From NCBI RefSeq assembly GCF_900129365.1, contig NZ_FQVM01000009.1, forward strand, positions 30,345 to 94,344: a stretch of 64,000 nt of DNA, read 5' to 3'. Below the pieces are notes generated by a model. That model had not been told where the DNA came from. It saw only the letters and a list, made by a program, of their open reading frames with translations, and searched no databases. Within the stretch, counting starts at the first letter, position 1. Each line of letters begins with the position of its first letter. Made by a program: the position numbers and the translations under genes. Positions 1 to 8,457 of this stretch are shown here, piece after piece. This DNA is from Clostridium fallax (GTDB lineage Bacteria > Bacillota > Clostridia > Clostridiales > Clostridiaceae).

Positions 1-1
1 A

Positions 2-1063
2 AGTGTTAGAGCTGCAGAAAGTAGAGAAAAAGCTTTATCTAAAATGGAAAAATTAGATGCTCCCGATAAAATAAAAGAAGCATCTAAAATCAAATTTGAA
101 ACTTCTGTAAAAAGTGGTAACGACGTATTATTTATCAACAATTTAGCTAAAAGCTATGGCGATAAAGAACTTTTTTCTAATGTAAATTTAGATATTAAAA
201 GAAGTCAAAAAGTAGCTTTAATAGGGGAAAATGGTAGAGGAAAAACTACTTTATTTAAAATAATATTAGATAGAGTTAAACAAGATTGTGGTGAAAAAAT
301 ATTAGGTAAAAATGTTATTCTTGGATATTATGATCAAGAGCAATCAGATCTTAATGAAGATAAAACTATTTTAGATGAGATTTGGGATGAATTCCCTAGC
401 CTAACCACTACAGAAATCAGAAATTATTTAGCATCATTTTTATTTACTGGAGATGATGTTTTTAAAGAAATTAATAAATTAAGCGGTGGAGAAAAATGTA
501 GGATAAATCTTTTAAAACTTATGCTATCAAAGTCTAATTTTTTACTTTTAGATGAGCCTACAAATCACTTAGATATTATGTCTAGAGAAGCTCTTGAAAA
601 AGCTATTTTAAGTTATGATGGAACTTTAATAGTAATATCTCATGATAGATATTTCTTAAATAAAGTAATAGATAGAATCTATGAGTTAGAAAAAAACGGA
701 ATAAAGCAATACTTAGGTAACTACACTTATTATATAGAGAAAAAGAAAAACCCTAATAGATATGAAGGTTTAGAAGAGGATACATCTGGAAAAACTAAAA
801 CTCAAATAAAAGAAGAAAGAAAGAAAAAAAGAGACATAGAAAAGCAACTAAAAGCAAACGCCCTTAAATTAAAAAACATAGAAAAAGAAATTGCAGATAA
901 AGAGGAAAAAATAAGTAATCTTCAAAATCAACTTTGTCTTGAGGAAATTTATTCTAACCCAACAGAATCTGAAAGAGTAAATAAAGAAATATCATCTACT
1001 CAAGAGGAAATTGATTTACTTTATGTAGAATGGGAAGAATTAGCTGCAACAATTGAAAACTAA
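2..1063 (+). CDS. ABC-F family ATPase, C-terminal part (5' end outside window)
   Basis: The reading frame is already open at base 2, so the gene starts left of the window; the first ATG at 44 lies in the linker and is probably internal. What is visible is the second nucleotide-binding domain of an ABC-F protein: Walker A GENGRGKTT about 60 residues after that ATG, the LSGGE signature about 85 residues later, and Walker B LLLDEPTNHLD. A Lys/Glu-rich coiled-coil tail of about 90 residues follows, typical of the family. There are no membrane segments. ABC-F proteins act on the ribosome, as translation factors or antibiotic-protection proteins. Which subfamily this is cannot be decided without the first domain and the interdomain linker tip. 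Confidence 0.9.
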   Translation, partial: SVRAAESREKALSKMEKLDAPDKIKEASKIKFETSVKSGNDVLFINNLAKSYGDKELFSNVNLDIKRSQKVALIGENGRGKTTLFKIILDRVKQDCGEKILGKNVILGYYDQEQSDLNEDKTILDEIWDEFPSLTTTEIRNYLASFLFTGDDVFKEINKLSGGEKCRINLLKLMLSKSNFLLLDEPTNHLDIMSREALEKAILSYDGTLIVISHDRYFLNKVIDRIYELEKNGIKQYLGNYTYYIEKKKNPNRYEGLEEDTSGKTKTQIKEERKKKRDIEKQLKANALKLKNIEKEIADKEEKISNLQNQLCLEEIYSNPTESERVNKEISSTQEEIDLLYVEWEELAATIEN

Positions 1064-1127
1064 CTATTTATATGAATAAAATTCAAATAAATAAAAATCT
1101 ATAAAAACTCAATTTATATTTATAAAT

Positions 1128-1174
1128 AAAAAACTATGAAGCTTAAATTTTAAATTCAATCTTCATAGTTTTTT
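1128..1174. terminator. Rho-independent terminator after the ABC-F gene
   Basis: A stem of AAAAAACTATGAAG and its complement flanks an AT-rich loop and ends in TTTTTT on the plus strand, 65 bases after the ABC-F stop. It could also act for the minus-strand dUTPase gene, whose end is at 1324. The rest of 1064-1323 shows no gene. Confidence 0.75.
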
Positions 1175-1323
1175 ATAATCATAAATTAATTTATGACGAA
1201 TCTACAATGCTTTGTGTAATTTAATCTATATAGTAGTTATATAACCAAAAGTTTTATTTTTAATTATATTTTTATAAACTTCTATACATTAACTAAAATT
1301 TATTTTAATTTTTAGGCTTATAA

Positions 1324-1764
1324 TTATTTTAATCCAGTAGAACCAAATCCACCTTCTCCTCTTTCACTTTCTGAAAGTTCATCTACTTCAAAAACATTAA
1401 CTCTCCATACAGGCTTTACAACAAGTTGGGCTATTTTCATACCTTTTTCTATTTTAAAATCGTCTTTACCATGATTTATCATTATAACTCCTACTTCACC
1501 TCTATACCCTTCATCAATAGTTCCTGGAGAATTTACAAGAGTTATACAGTGTTTTAATGCTAATCCACTTCTAGGTCTAACCTGTCCTTCAGTATTTTTA
1601 GGTAATTCTATTTTTATTCCTGTTTTTATTAAAGTACTTTGGGAAGGCTTTAAAATTTTTTCTTCTACAGAAAATAGGTCAAGTCCAGCATCTCCTTCGT
1701 GAGCATAACTTGGAATTATAGCATCTTTATGTATTTTAATTATTTTTAAATCAAATTTTTCCAT
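1324..1764 (-). CDS. dut: dUTP pyrophosphatase (trimeric dUTPase)
   Basis: Hydrolyses dUTP to dUMP and pyrophosphate, keeping uracil out of DNA and feeding dTMP synthesis. The 146-residue length is normal for the homotrimeric family. The five family motifs are visible: DAGLDL near residue 26, RPRSGLA near 63, the substrate-binding stretch GTIDEGYRGEVGV with catalytic Asp near 81-93, a fourth motif in the RVNVFEVDELSESERG region, and the C-terminal lid GGFGSTG. GGAGAG precedes the ATG. The gene stands alone between terminators. A phage origin is possible for some dUTPases, but there are no phage genes around it. Confidence 0.95.
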   Translation of the reverse strand: MEKFDLKIIKIHKDAIIPSYAHEGDAGLDLFSVEEKILKPSQSTLIKTGIKIELPKNTEGQVRPRSGLALKHCITLVNSPGTIDEGYRGEVGVIMINHGKDDFKIEKGMKIAQLVVKPVWRVNVFEVDELSESERGEGGFGSTGLK

Positions 1765-1997
1765 AATATATATTCTCTCCTTTTTTATTTATAATATATA
1801 GCTTACTAAAAAATAATGCTAAGTGCAATTATTATTTAATTATAATTAAATAATAATACTTATAAAGAAATAATAATTAAATTTTATATTGAATTAATTA
1901 TATATAATTTAAATAATATTTTTAAAATAAAAATTAAGATTTTACTTATATTTAATACTAAAATCATATATAAACAAAAAAATATATTTTAATAAAT

Positions 1998-2050
1998 AAA
2001 AGAGGCTTATAAAGAAAATAACCTAAGTTAATTTCTTTATAACCTCTTTT
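1998..2050 (-). terminator. Terminator after the tripartite repeat-protein gene
   Basis: AAAAGAGG and TTATAAAGAAA pair with their complements across a 15-base loop. Reading on the minus strand the stem is followed by T-rich sequence, 35 bases after the stop of the gene at 2085. The gap 1765-2084 holds only this hairpin and very AT-rich sequence, including the dut promoter region; no gene is seen in it. Confidence 0.7.
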
Positions 2051-2084
2051 TAAGATCAACTACCAAATTAAATTAATATATTAT

Positions 2085-3224
2085 TTATCTGTTGCATCTA
2101 TTACGTCTTAAATTATTTAAAACTAGGCATTTTCCTCTTCTGTGTTTTCTGTCAATAACAAATTCATTTGTTGGAATATATATAGGACGTGCAAGTCCTT
2201 CTGGTGTACATTGAATTAGTTTGTATAAACCATGTTCTAAGCCTTCAAATCTTACTATACCTGAACTATTTGTTACCTTAGATGATATAAGCTCTGGCTC
2301 ACATCCATCTAATTTGTATAGATTAAATTTAACTCCTTCAATTGGTCTTCTTCTAGGTCCGTTTAATACACTTAAAGCTTCTATTGTACCTTTACTAAAC
2401 TCCTCTACTGGCATACAAGTTACTGTAGTTTCTACACATTGTTCTTTACAATTAATAGAGAAATTATCACTTGGATCATAAATAACATTTGAACAGAAGC
2501 ACATATCAAATTTTACAGCTATTCTATAATCTCCTTCTGGAATATTATCAAAAGTACAAGTACCGCAGCTATCTGTTTTCTTTGTAGCAATTAATTTTGA
2601 ACTACCTTTACAGCATTTATATAAATTAACATCTATTCCACTTAAAGGAATTAACGCTCCGCATTTAAGAGCTTTAACATCTACTATAGCTTTTCCACAT
2701 ACATCATCTTTAGTTTTTAATCTATTTATTATAGTAATCTTTTCTGTTCTATTACAAGCTGAAATTTTTACCTCATTATAAGGACAATATTCTGGCTTTT
2801 CAAACATGCATCTATCCACAAACTCTACAACTCTATAATTTCCGTCATTTAGTTCATCAAAAACTACCCTACCATCACAATCAGATAATTTAGATGCTAT
2901 AAGTTCAGATTTGCACCCATTAATTTTATAAAGATTTACTCTTGCGCCTGCTAAAGGCTCTAAACAATTGCATTTTATTAATGTTTCTACTACTATTTCA
3001 CCTTTAGGTTTTCCACAAGGGCAAGCTAAGATATTTGTGTTTTCATTATCTTCATTATTACAACCGCAATGATGTTCTGGTCTTCTTCTTCTATCATTGT
3101 CTCTTTCACACTCATCGTCATCATCACATTCTTCATAATCTTCTACGTAATCATCAATATTCTCCCAAATATCAAAATCTTTTTCTTCATTACAATATCT
3201 ATTGTTTTCTAAGTTGTTATCCAT
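2085..3224 (-). CDS. Cys-rich protein with three CnaB/transthyretin-like repeats, no export signal
   Basis: Function unknown. The first 65 residues are very acidic with Cys pairs, then an Arg run and HHCGC. Three repeats of about 95 residues follow (roughly 74-169, 177-270 and 278-372). Each has the pattern V-x-L-Y-K, L-I-A/S-[ST]-K, D/N-S/C-x-G, a Phe-containing strand and G-x-Y-[RK], which is the signature of SpaA/CnaB (prealbumin-like) beta sandwiches. Those domains usually occur in secreted adhesins and pilins. Here there is no signal peptide, transmembrane segment or LPxTG sorting signal, and there are about 25 cysteines. A structural role on the spore surface is possible but is inference. 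AAGGAGGT precedes the ATG. It follows the V-ATPase operon by 63 bases with no clear terminator between, so read-through is possible. Confidence 0.75.
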   Translation of the reverse strand: MDNNLENNRYCNEEKDFDIWENIDDYVEDYEECDDDDECERDNDRRRRPEHHCGCNNEDNENTNILACPCGKPKGEIVVETLIKCNCLEPLAGARVNLYKINGCKSELIASKLSDCDGRVVFDELNDGNYRVVEFVDRCMFEKPEYCPYNEVKISACNRTEKITIINRLKTKDDVCGKAIVDVKALKCGALIPLSGIDVNLYKCCKGSSKLIATKKTDSCGTCTFDNIPEGDYRIAVKFDMCFCSNVIYDPSDNFSINCKEQCVETTVTCMPVEEFSKGTIEALSVLNGPRRRPIEGVKFNLYKLDGCEPELISSKVTNSSGIVRFEGLEHGLYKLIQCTPEGLARPIYIPTNEFVIDRKHRRGKCLVLNNLRRNRCNR

Positions 3225-3287
3225 GGTATACCTCCTTAATATATCTATGTTACATTTTATGAAGTATACCTATTATTTGTGCCTAAT

Positions 3288-3902
3288 TTACATTTTTCCT
3301 TTCTTTTTAACTTTTTTCATTCTAAACAGATCTTCCCTATCTTTTTCCTCTAATACATCTGTTACAAATTTAACTATGCCAATAAACTTAGGAATTTGTA
3401 TATTTTGAAGAGCATTAGCTCTTCTTTGAGTCTTTTTAACTTCCATAGCTAATCTAAAAATAGCATTTTCAACCTCTGCTAATTCATAAGTTAAGTACTT
3501 AACCTTATTAAATTGTATTACAGCCTCATCTATAGCTCCATTGCTTCTATAAAAACCATATACAGGTTTTAATTTTTCCTTTTTATAAATAACCTTAGGC
3601 ACTTCTACTCCCATTACACTTTTAAATATAACATCATATTCTTCATCATTTTTTATTGCCATTCCTATATCTTCTGTATTTATTATTCCCGATGTAATAT
3701 TTGCAATTTGTAAGGCTTTATATGCCTTTTTAAAGGTTATATCTATTTGTCCTTGAAGTTCATATGCTCTACTTACATAAGTCATAAGTTCTTTTATAAG
3801 AACATTTCTTTTTTTATCTAATAATTCAAAACCCTTTTTAGAAAATTCTAAAGAGTTCTTTGCAGCCATTAAAGTAGCTTTAGTAGGTGCGAAATTCTCC
3901 AT
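3288..3902 (-). CDS. atpD: V-type ATP synthase/ATPase subunit D
   Basis: Central rotor stalk subunit of the V/A-type ATPase, coupling A3B3 catalysis to rotation of the membrane ring. The N-terminus, with APTKATLMAAKNSLEF followed by KKGFELLDKKRNVL, is the family hallmark. The C-terminal half is helical with a long Arg/Lys-rich coil and a basic tail. At 204 residues it has normal length. It is the last gene of the nine-gene operon, starting one base after the stop of subunit B; TGGTGAGAT is its ribosome site. Confidence 0.95.
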   Translation of the reverse strand: MENFAPTKATLMAAKNSLEFSKKGFELLDKKRNVLIKELMTYVSRAYELQGQIDITFKKAYKALQIANITSGIINTEDIGMAIKNDEEYDVIFKSVMGVEVPKVIYKKEKLKPVYGFYRSNGAIDEAVIQFNKVKYLTYELAEVENAIFRLAMEVKKTQRRANALQNIQIPKFIGIVKFVTDVLEEKDREDLFRMKKVKKKGKM

Positions 3903-3903
3903 A

Positions 3904-5286
3904 TTATCTCACCACTTTTTTATAATATTTTTCTATAATCTCTGGTGAAATTCTATCTAATTCACTCTTTGGTAATATAGAAAGAATTTCCCAAGCTAAA
4001 TCTAAGGATTCTATAATATCTCTATTTTCATCAAATTGTTGTTTTAAAAATCTATTTTCAAAATTTCTACCAAACTCTAGATACAATTTATCTATATCAG
4101 AAAGCTCCTCCTCTCCTATAACTTGAGCTAATGATAAGACATCTTGTACCCTAGAATAAGCTGCAAAAACTTGGTTTGCTACCTCTCCATGATCTTCTCT
4201 TGTATACCCTTTTCCTATACCATCTTTCATAAGTCTTGATAAAGAAGGCAATATATTAACAGGAGGATATATATCCTTTTGCTGTAATCCTCTAGATAAA
4301 ACTATTTGTCCTTCAGTAATGAAACCTGTAAGGTCTGGTACTGGATGTGTTATATCATCATTAGGCATTGTAAGTATAGGTATTTGAGTTATGCTTCCCT
4401 TTTTTCCCTTAATCATTCCAGCTCTTTCATATAATGATGCTAAATCAGAATATAAATATCCAGGATAACCTTTTCTACTTGGAACCTCCTCTTTTAAAGA
4501 AGATAATTCTCTTAAGGCTTCACAGTAATTTGTCATATCAGTTAATATGACTAAAACATGCATATCCTCTTCGAAAGCTAAATATTCTGCAGCTGTAAGA
4601 GCACAACGTGGAGTTATAATTCTTTCAACTACTGGTTCATCTGCAAGGTTAGTAAACATTACAACGTTTTCTAAAACTCCAGCTTCTTCAAAGCTTCTTT
4701 TAAAAAAGTGAGCATCATCATGTTTTATTCCCATAGCACCAAAAACTATACAGAAGTTATTTTCTTTTTCGCCACTTAGTTTTGCTTGTCTAACTATTTG
4801 AGCTGCTAATTCATTATGAGATATACCATTCCCAGAAAATATAGGTAGTTTTTGTCCTCTTATTAATGTTGTTAGTAAATCTATTGATGATATTCCTGTT
4901 TGTATGTAGTTTCTTGGATAAGTTCTTGCTACTGGGTTTATAGGACGCCCATTTATATTATATTTTTTAGATGAATATATGGCTCCTCCCCCATCTCTTG
5001 GTTCTCCTATTCCATTAAAATCTCTTCCTAATATATCCTTTGATAAAGTTAATCTAAAAGGTTCTCCTGTAAAAGATATCGCTGTATTTTCTACAGATAA
5101 TCCTAAAGTAGGCTCAAAAACTTGTACTATAGCCTTATCTTTATATATTTGAACAACCTTTCCCTTTTTTCTTTCCTTTCCTTCTACTATTATATCAACT
5201 ACTTCATCATAAGCTACCCCTTCTACATTAGAGAGAATCAGTAATGGCCCTTGTATTTTATCAAGCATTAAATATTCTTTATTCAT
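3904..5286 (-). CDS. atpB: V-type ATP synthase/ATPase subunit B
   Basis: Non-catalytic regulatory subunit that alternates with subunit A in the hexameric head. As expected for B, the P-loop position is degenerate (LPIFSGNGISHNELAAQI), while the rest of the RecA-like core is conserved: GAMGIKHDDAHFF, the SLYERAG region, and GYPGYLYSDLASLYERAG just before it. The C-terminal helical domain ends near residue 460, the standard length. It starts ten bases after the A subunit stop, with AGGGTGATAT as ribosome site. Confidence 0.96.
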   Translation of the reverse strand: MNKEYLMLDKIQGPLLILSNVEGVAYDEVVDIIVEGKERKKGKVVQIYKDKAIVQVFEPTLGLSVENTAISFTGEPFRLTLSKDILGRDFNGIGEPRDGGGAIYSSKKYNINGRPINPVARTYPRNYIQTGISSIDLLTTLIRGQKLPIFSGNGISHNELAAQIVRQAKLSGEKENNFCIVFGAMGIKHDDAHFFKRSFEEAGVLENVVMFTNLADEPVVERIITPRCALTAAEYLAFEEDMHVLVILTDMTNYCEALRELSSLKEEVPSRKGYPGYLYSDLASLYERAGMIKGKKGSITQIPILTMPNDDITHPVPDLTGFITEGQIVLSRGLQQKDIYPPVNILPSLSRLMKDGIGKGYTREDHGEVANQVFAAYSRVQDVLSLAQVIGEEELSDIDKLYLEFGRNFENRFLKQQFDENRDIIESLDLAWEILSILPKSELDRISPEIIEKYYKKVVR

Positions 5287-5295
5287 AATATCACC

Positions 5296-7056
5296 CTACT
5301 CTCTATATTTAGCTTTCATATCATCAAAGTAATCATTTATTTCATTTTCTAAAGAATCAAGTAAAGAAAAATCATCATTAGGAACGTTATATTTCATTTT
5401 GTATAATTTTTCCACTAAGTCCTTATCCATAATTTTACTAATAGGAACACCAAGTTTTACAGCTTCTAACCCTTGATTATAAAATACTTCAATAACTTTA
5501 AGCATTTTATATTGCTTTTCTAGAGGCACAAAAGTATCTATATCGTTATAAGCATTTTGTTGTAAAAATGCTACTTTCATAACCTTTGAAATTTCTATTA
5601 TAAGCCTTTGATCATCAGGAAGAACATCTTCTCCAACTAACTTAACTATCTCCATAAGTTTATTTTCTTCATATAAAACCTTTAGCATTTTACCTCTAAG
5701 GTCCATAACATCTGGAGCTACATTTTCCTCGTACCAATCTTTTAAAAGATTTAAATATCCACTATAACTTTCAAGCCAGTTAATAGCTGGATAGTGTCTT
5801 GCATAAGCAAGTTTTTTATCTAAGCACAAAAATGAAGATACGAATCTTTTAGTATTTTGAGTTACTGGCTCTGAAAAATCTCCTCCTGCTGGAGAAACCG
5901 CCCCTATTACTGTTACAGATCCTTCTGTTCCATTTAAATTTTCCACATATCCAGCTCTTTCATAAAACTCTGCTAATCTAGAAGGTAAATAAGCTGGATA
6001 ACCTTCCTCTGCAGGCATCTCTTCAAGTCTTCCTGAAATTTCTCTTAAAGCTTCTGCCCATCTTGAAGTAGAATCTGCCATTATAGCTACGTGATATCCC
6101 ATATCTCTATAATATTCTGCCAAGGTTATTCCTGTATAAATAGATGCTTCTCTTGCTGCAACTGGCATATTAGATGTATTTGCAATAAGTACAGTTCTAT
6201 TCATAAGAGGAAGATTAGTTTTAGGATCTATAAGTTTTGGGAAATCCTCTAAAACCTCTGTCATCTCATTACCTCTTTCACCACATCCTATATAAACTAT
6301 AATATCAGCATCTGACCATTTAGCTAATTGGTGTTGAGTCATTGTCTTTCCTGTACCAAATCCTCCAGGTATAGCACAAGTACCACCTTTAGCTAATGGA
6401 AAAAATATATCTATTATTCTTTGTCCTGTTACAAGAGGTTTAAATATAGTTTCTCTTTCTATAACAGGTCTTGCCTTTCTTACTGACCATTGTTGATAAA
6501 GTTTTAAGTCATATATTTTTTCTCCATCCTTTATCTTAACAATAGTTTGTTCTATATTGTACTTTCCACTCTCTTTAACCTCTATTACTGTTCCTTTAAG
6601 TTCTGGATGGACCATTAATTTATGAAGTATAGTTTCAGTTTCTTGTATTTCTCCATAAACATCTCCACCCTTTAAGTATTCTCCTAATTTAACAGTAATT
6701 TTTACATCCCATAATTTTTCTTCATCTAATGAAATTAGTCCTACTCCTTCTGGAATAAATCCATAGGATATTTCATTAATGGTTTTTAATGGTCTTTCAA
6801 TTCCATCAAACATATTTCCTAATATACCAGGACCAAGCTTTAGTGAAAGTGGATTACCTGTAGGAATTACTTCTTCTCCTACCTTTACTCCTCCAGTTTC
6901 TTCATAAACCTGAATAGTAGCTTCATCGTCTTCTAAAATGATTATCTCTCCAATAAGTTTCTTATCTCCAACCATAACCATTTCTCTCATCTTAAAGCCC
7001 TTCATATTTTCAGCTTTAACTACTGGACCATTTACGCCTATTATTCTACCTTTCAT
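5296..7056 (-). CDS. atpA: V-type ATP synthase/ATPase catalytic subunit A
   Basis: Catalytic subunit that binds and hydrolyses (or makes) ATP. Residues 1-70 form the beta barrel, and the A-specific bulge domain lies around 110-190. The Walker A loop GGFGTGKT is at 231-238, followed by GCGERGNEMTEVL with the catalytic Glu, and SRWAEALREISGRLEEMP. The length, 586 residues, is typical. AGGCGGTGATATT precedes the ATG, the same style of ribosome site as neighbouring operon genes. Start and stop spacings to subunits E and B are about 10 bases, as in one transcript. Confidence 0.97.
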   Translation of the reverse strand: MKGRIIGVNGPVVKAENMKGFKMREMVMVGDKKLIGEIIILEDDEATIQVYEETGGVKVGEEVIPTGNPLSLKLGPGILGNMFDGIERPLKTINEISYGFIPEGVGLISLDEEKLWDVKITVKLGEYLKGGDVYGEIQETETILHKLMVHPELKGTVIEVKESGKYNIEQTIVKIKDGEKIYDLKLYQQWSVRKARPVIERETIFKPLVTGQRIIDIFFPLAKGGTCAIPGGFGTGKTMTQHQLAKWSDADIIVYIGCGERGNEMTEVLEDFPKLIDPKTNLPLMNRTVLIANTSNMPVAAREASIYTGITLAEYYRDMGYHVAIMADSTSRWAEALREISGRLEEMPAEEGYPAYLPSRLAEFYERAGYVENLNGTEGSVTVIGAVSPAGGDFSEPVTQNTKRFVSSFLCLDKKLAYARHYPAINWLESYSGYLNLLKDWYEENVAPDVMDLRGKMLKVLYEENKLMEIVKLVGEDVLPDDQRLIIEISKVMKVAFLQQNAYNDIDTFVPLEKQYKMLKVIEVFYNQGLEAVKLGVPISKIMDKDLVEKLYKMKYNVPNDDFSLLDSLENEINDYFDDMKAKYRE

Positions 7057-7067
7057 AATATCACCGC

Positions 7068-7676
7068 CTAAGAAAGTGCTTCTATAATTTTAATTCCTAC
7101 AAAATCTCTTTTTTCATTTAATTTTCTTTGTAAAGATTCATCAATTTTAAAGTGTTTATCATCATTAACTATAGAAAATCCACCTATTATTTTATTATCA
7201 ATTTTTATGCTTACTAATCTATCCTTTAAAGAATTAGTAATTCTTTTAATTCTTTCTTCAAATCTTTCTTCATCATTTTTACTAAGAATTATTGTATACC
7301 TTCCCTTTTCTAAATGACTTAATTCCTTTTCTAAATTAGATATTAAATAATTTTCATAATCATCACTTCTGGTGAATTTAACTAATTCTTCTCTAGCTTC
7401 ATCGATTATTTCATTAATAAAACTTTCTCTTAACGCTAAAATTTCCTTTCTCATTTCTAATTTTTCTTTTGATATTATTTGATTTTCTTTTATATTAGCT
7501 TTTTTAGTAAATTCTTTAATATAATCACTTTTAAGCTTTTTAATTCTTTCTTCTTCTTTTTTTATAAGTTTTTCTTTTTCCTCATTTACTTTTTTTAATT
7601 GTTCTTCTTTTTCTCCATTGACTTTATCATATATCATTTTTGAAAATAAATTTATTTTATCATCAATAGTAGTCAT
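7068..7676 (-). CDS. atpE: V-type ATP synthase/ATPase subunit E
   Basis: Peripheral stalk (stator) subunit. Residues 1-100 are a Lys/Glu-rich coiled coil, and the C-terminal domain contains the family pattern IIGGFSIVNDDKHFKIDESLQRKL. It is 202 residues long. In the complex it pairs with the small helical subunit encoded at the head of the operon to hold the head against the I subunit. Start chosen from GGAGGGATACC just before the ATG. It lies 10 bases downstream of subunit F. Confidence 0.9.
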   Translation of the reverse strand: MTTIDDKINLFSKMIYDKVNGEKEEQLKKVNEEKEKLIKKEEERIKKLKSDYIKEFTKKANIKENQIISKEKLEMRKEILALRESFINEIIDEAREELVKFTRSDDYENYLISNLEKELSHLEKGRYTIILSKNDEERFEERIKRITNSLKDRLVSIKIDNKIIGGFSIVNDDKHFKIDESLQRKLNEKRDFVGIKIIEALS

Positions 7677-7686
7677 GGTATCCCTC

Positions 7687-7995
7687 CTATAGCTTAAGAC
7701 CTATAGCCTCATTTACATACTTTAACATATAGTTTTCTCCTTTTTTTGAACCATGCCTATCTGGTATTTCAACTAAAAGAGGAGTTCCTTTTGAAAGCTT
7801 AATATCTTTAACTACATCGCTAGCCATAGATGCTGCTTTTTCGGTTATTATTATAATCCCAATATTTTTATTGTATTTTAACTCTTTTAATTTATTTTTT
7901 ATTTCTTCTTCACCATGTAAAATAACACCATCAACTCCAGCCATGTCCATACCTACAAGAGTATCTTTATTATCACTTATCAAAAAGCTTTTCAT
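7687..7995 (-). CDS. atpF: V-type ATP synthase/ATPase subunit F
   Basis: Small rotor subunit that binds subunit D (called NtpG in Enterococcus hirae). At 102 residues it has the expected size and fold pattern: an N-terminal strand MKSFLISD, the segment GIIIITEKAAS and the conserved PLLVEIPDRHGS. GAGGAG precedes the ATG. It sits between the ring subunit K and stator subunit E. Confidence 0.92.
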   Translation of the reverse strand: MKSFLISDNKDTLVGMDMAGVDGVILHGEEEIKNKLKELKYNKNIGIIIITEKAASMASDVVKDIKLSKGTPLLVEIPDRHGSKKGENYMLKYVNEAIGLKL

Positions 7996-8010
7996 AAAAA
8001 TTCTCCTCTC

Positions 8011-8430
8011 TTATAGTCTTGAAAGAATCATTATGGATATTATAAGACCATATATTGCAATACCTTCTCCAAGTCCTACGTATATAAGAGTTTTACCTAA
8101 TATCTTAGGATCTTCTGATACTGCTCCTAAAGCTGATGAACCAACTGCACCAACTGCATAACCAGCTCCTATTGTTGCTAGTCCTGTAGATAAACCTGCT
8201 GCTAAATAGCCAAGTCCATTTGCGCTAGTTGCAGATGTTGCTGCATGAGCTACTGTTGGTATATTCATAATTAAAGCCATTGTCATAATTGGTATAAATA
8301 CACTTAAATTTATTTTTAAAGCCTTCTTTATCTTAATCTTTCCTTTAATTCCATCTTTTCCACTTGTAACTACCCCATAAGTTATAGTTGATACTACTAT
8401 TAAAAATGTTAATCCTAAAAGTATATACAT
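8011..8430 (-). CDS. ntpK: V-type ATP synthase/ATPase membrane ring subunit K
   Basis: Ion-translocating ring subunit (c-like proteolipid). Residues 74-104 and 110-138 form one clear helical hairpin rich in Gly/Ala; the ion-binding carboxylate is Glu122 in VGLGEGIAIYGL. Upstream there is a hydrophobic segment at 1-21, a basic stretch at 24-40, and a second hydrophobic segment at 42-60 ending in AHA (61-63), which resembles a signal-peptidase site. The N-terminal half is not recognisable as a second c-type hairpin. Neither the Gln ligands nor the hydroxyl residue after the Glu seen in sodium-type rings are apparent, so proton use is more likely (inference). GAGGTGATT precedes the ATG. Confidence 0.9.
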   Translation of the reverse strand: MYILLGLTFLIVVSTITYGVVTSGKDGIKGKIKIKKALKINLSVFIPIMTMALIMNIPTVAHAATSATSANGLGYLAAGLSTGLATIGAGYAVGAVGSSALGAVSEDPKILGKTLIYVGLGEGIAIYGLIISIMILSRL

Positions 8431-8457
8431 AATAAATCACCTCTTCTAAAAATTCTG

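Noticed and set aside
3225..3287. Possible sporulation sigma-factor -10 (CATAAAAT) upstream of the three-repeat protein
   Set aside because: Only the -10 half looks right and the matching -35 is poor; not strong enough to call.
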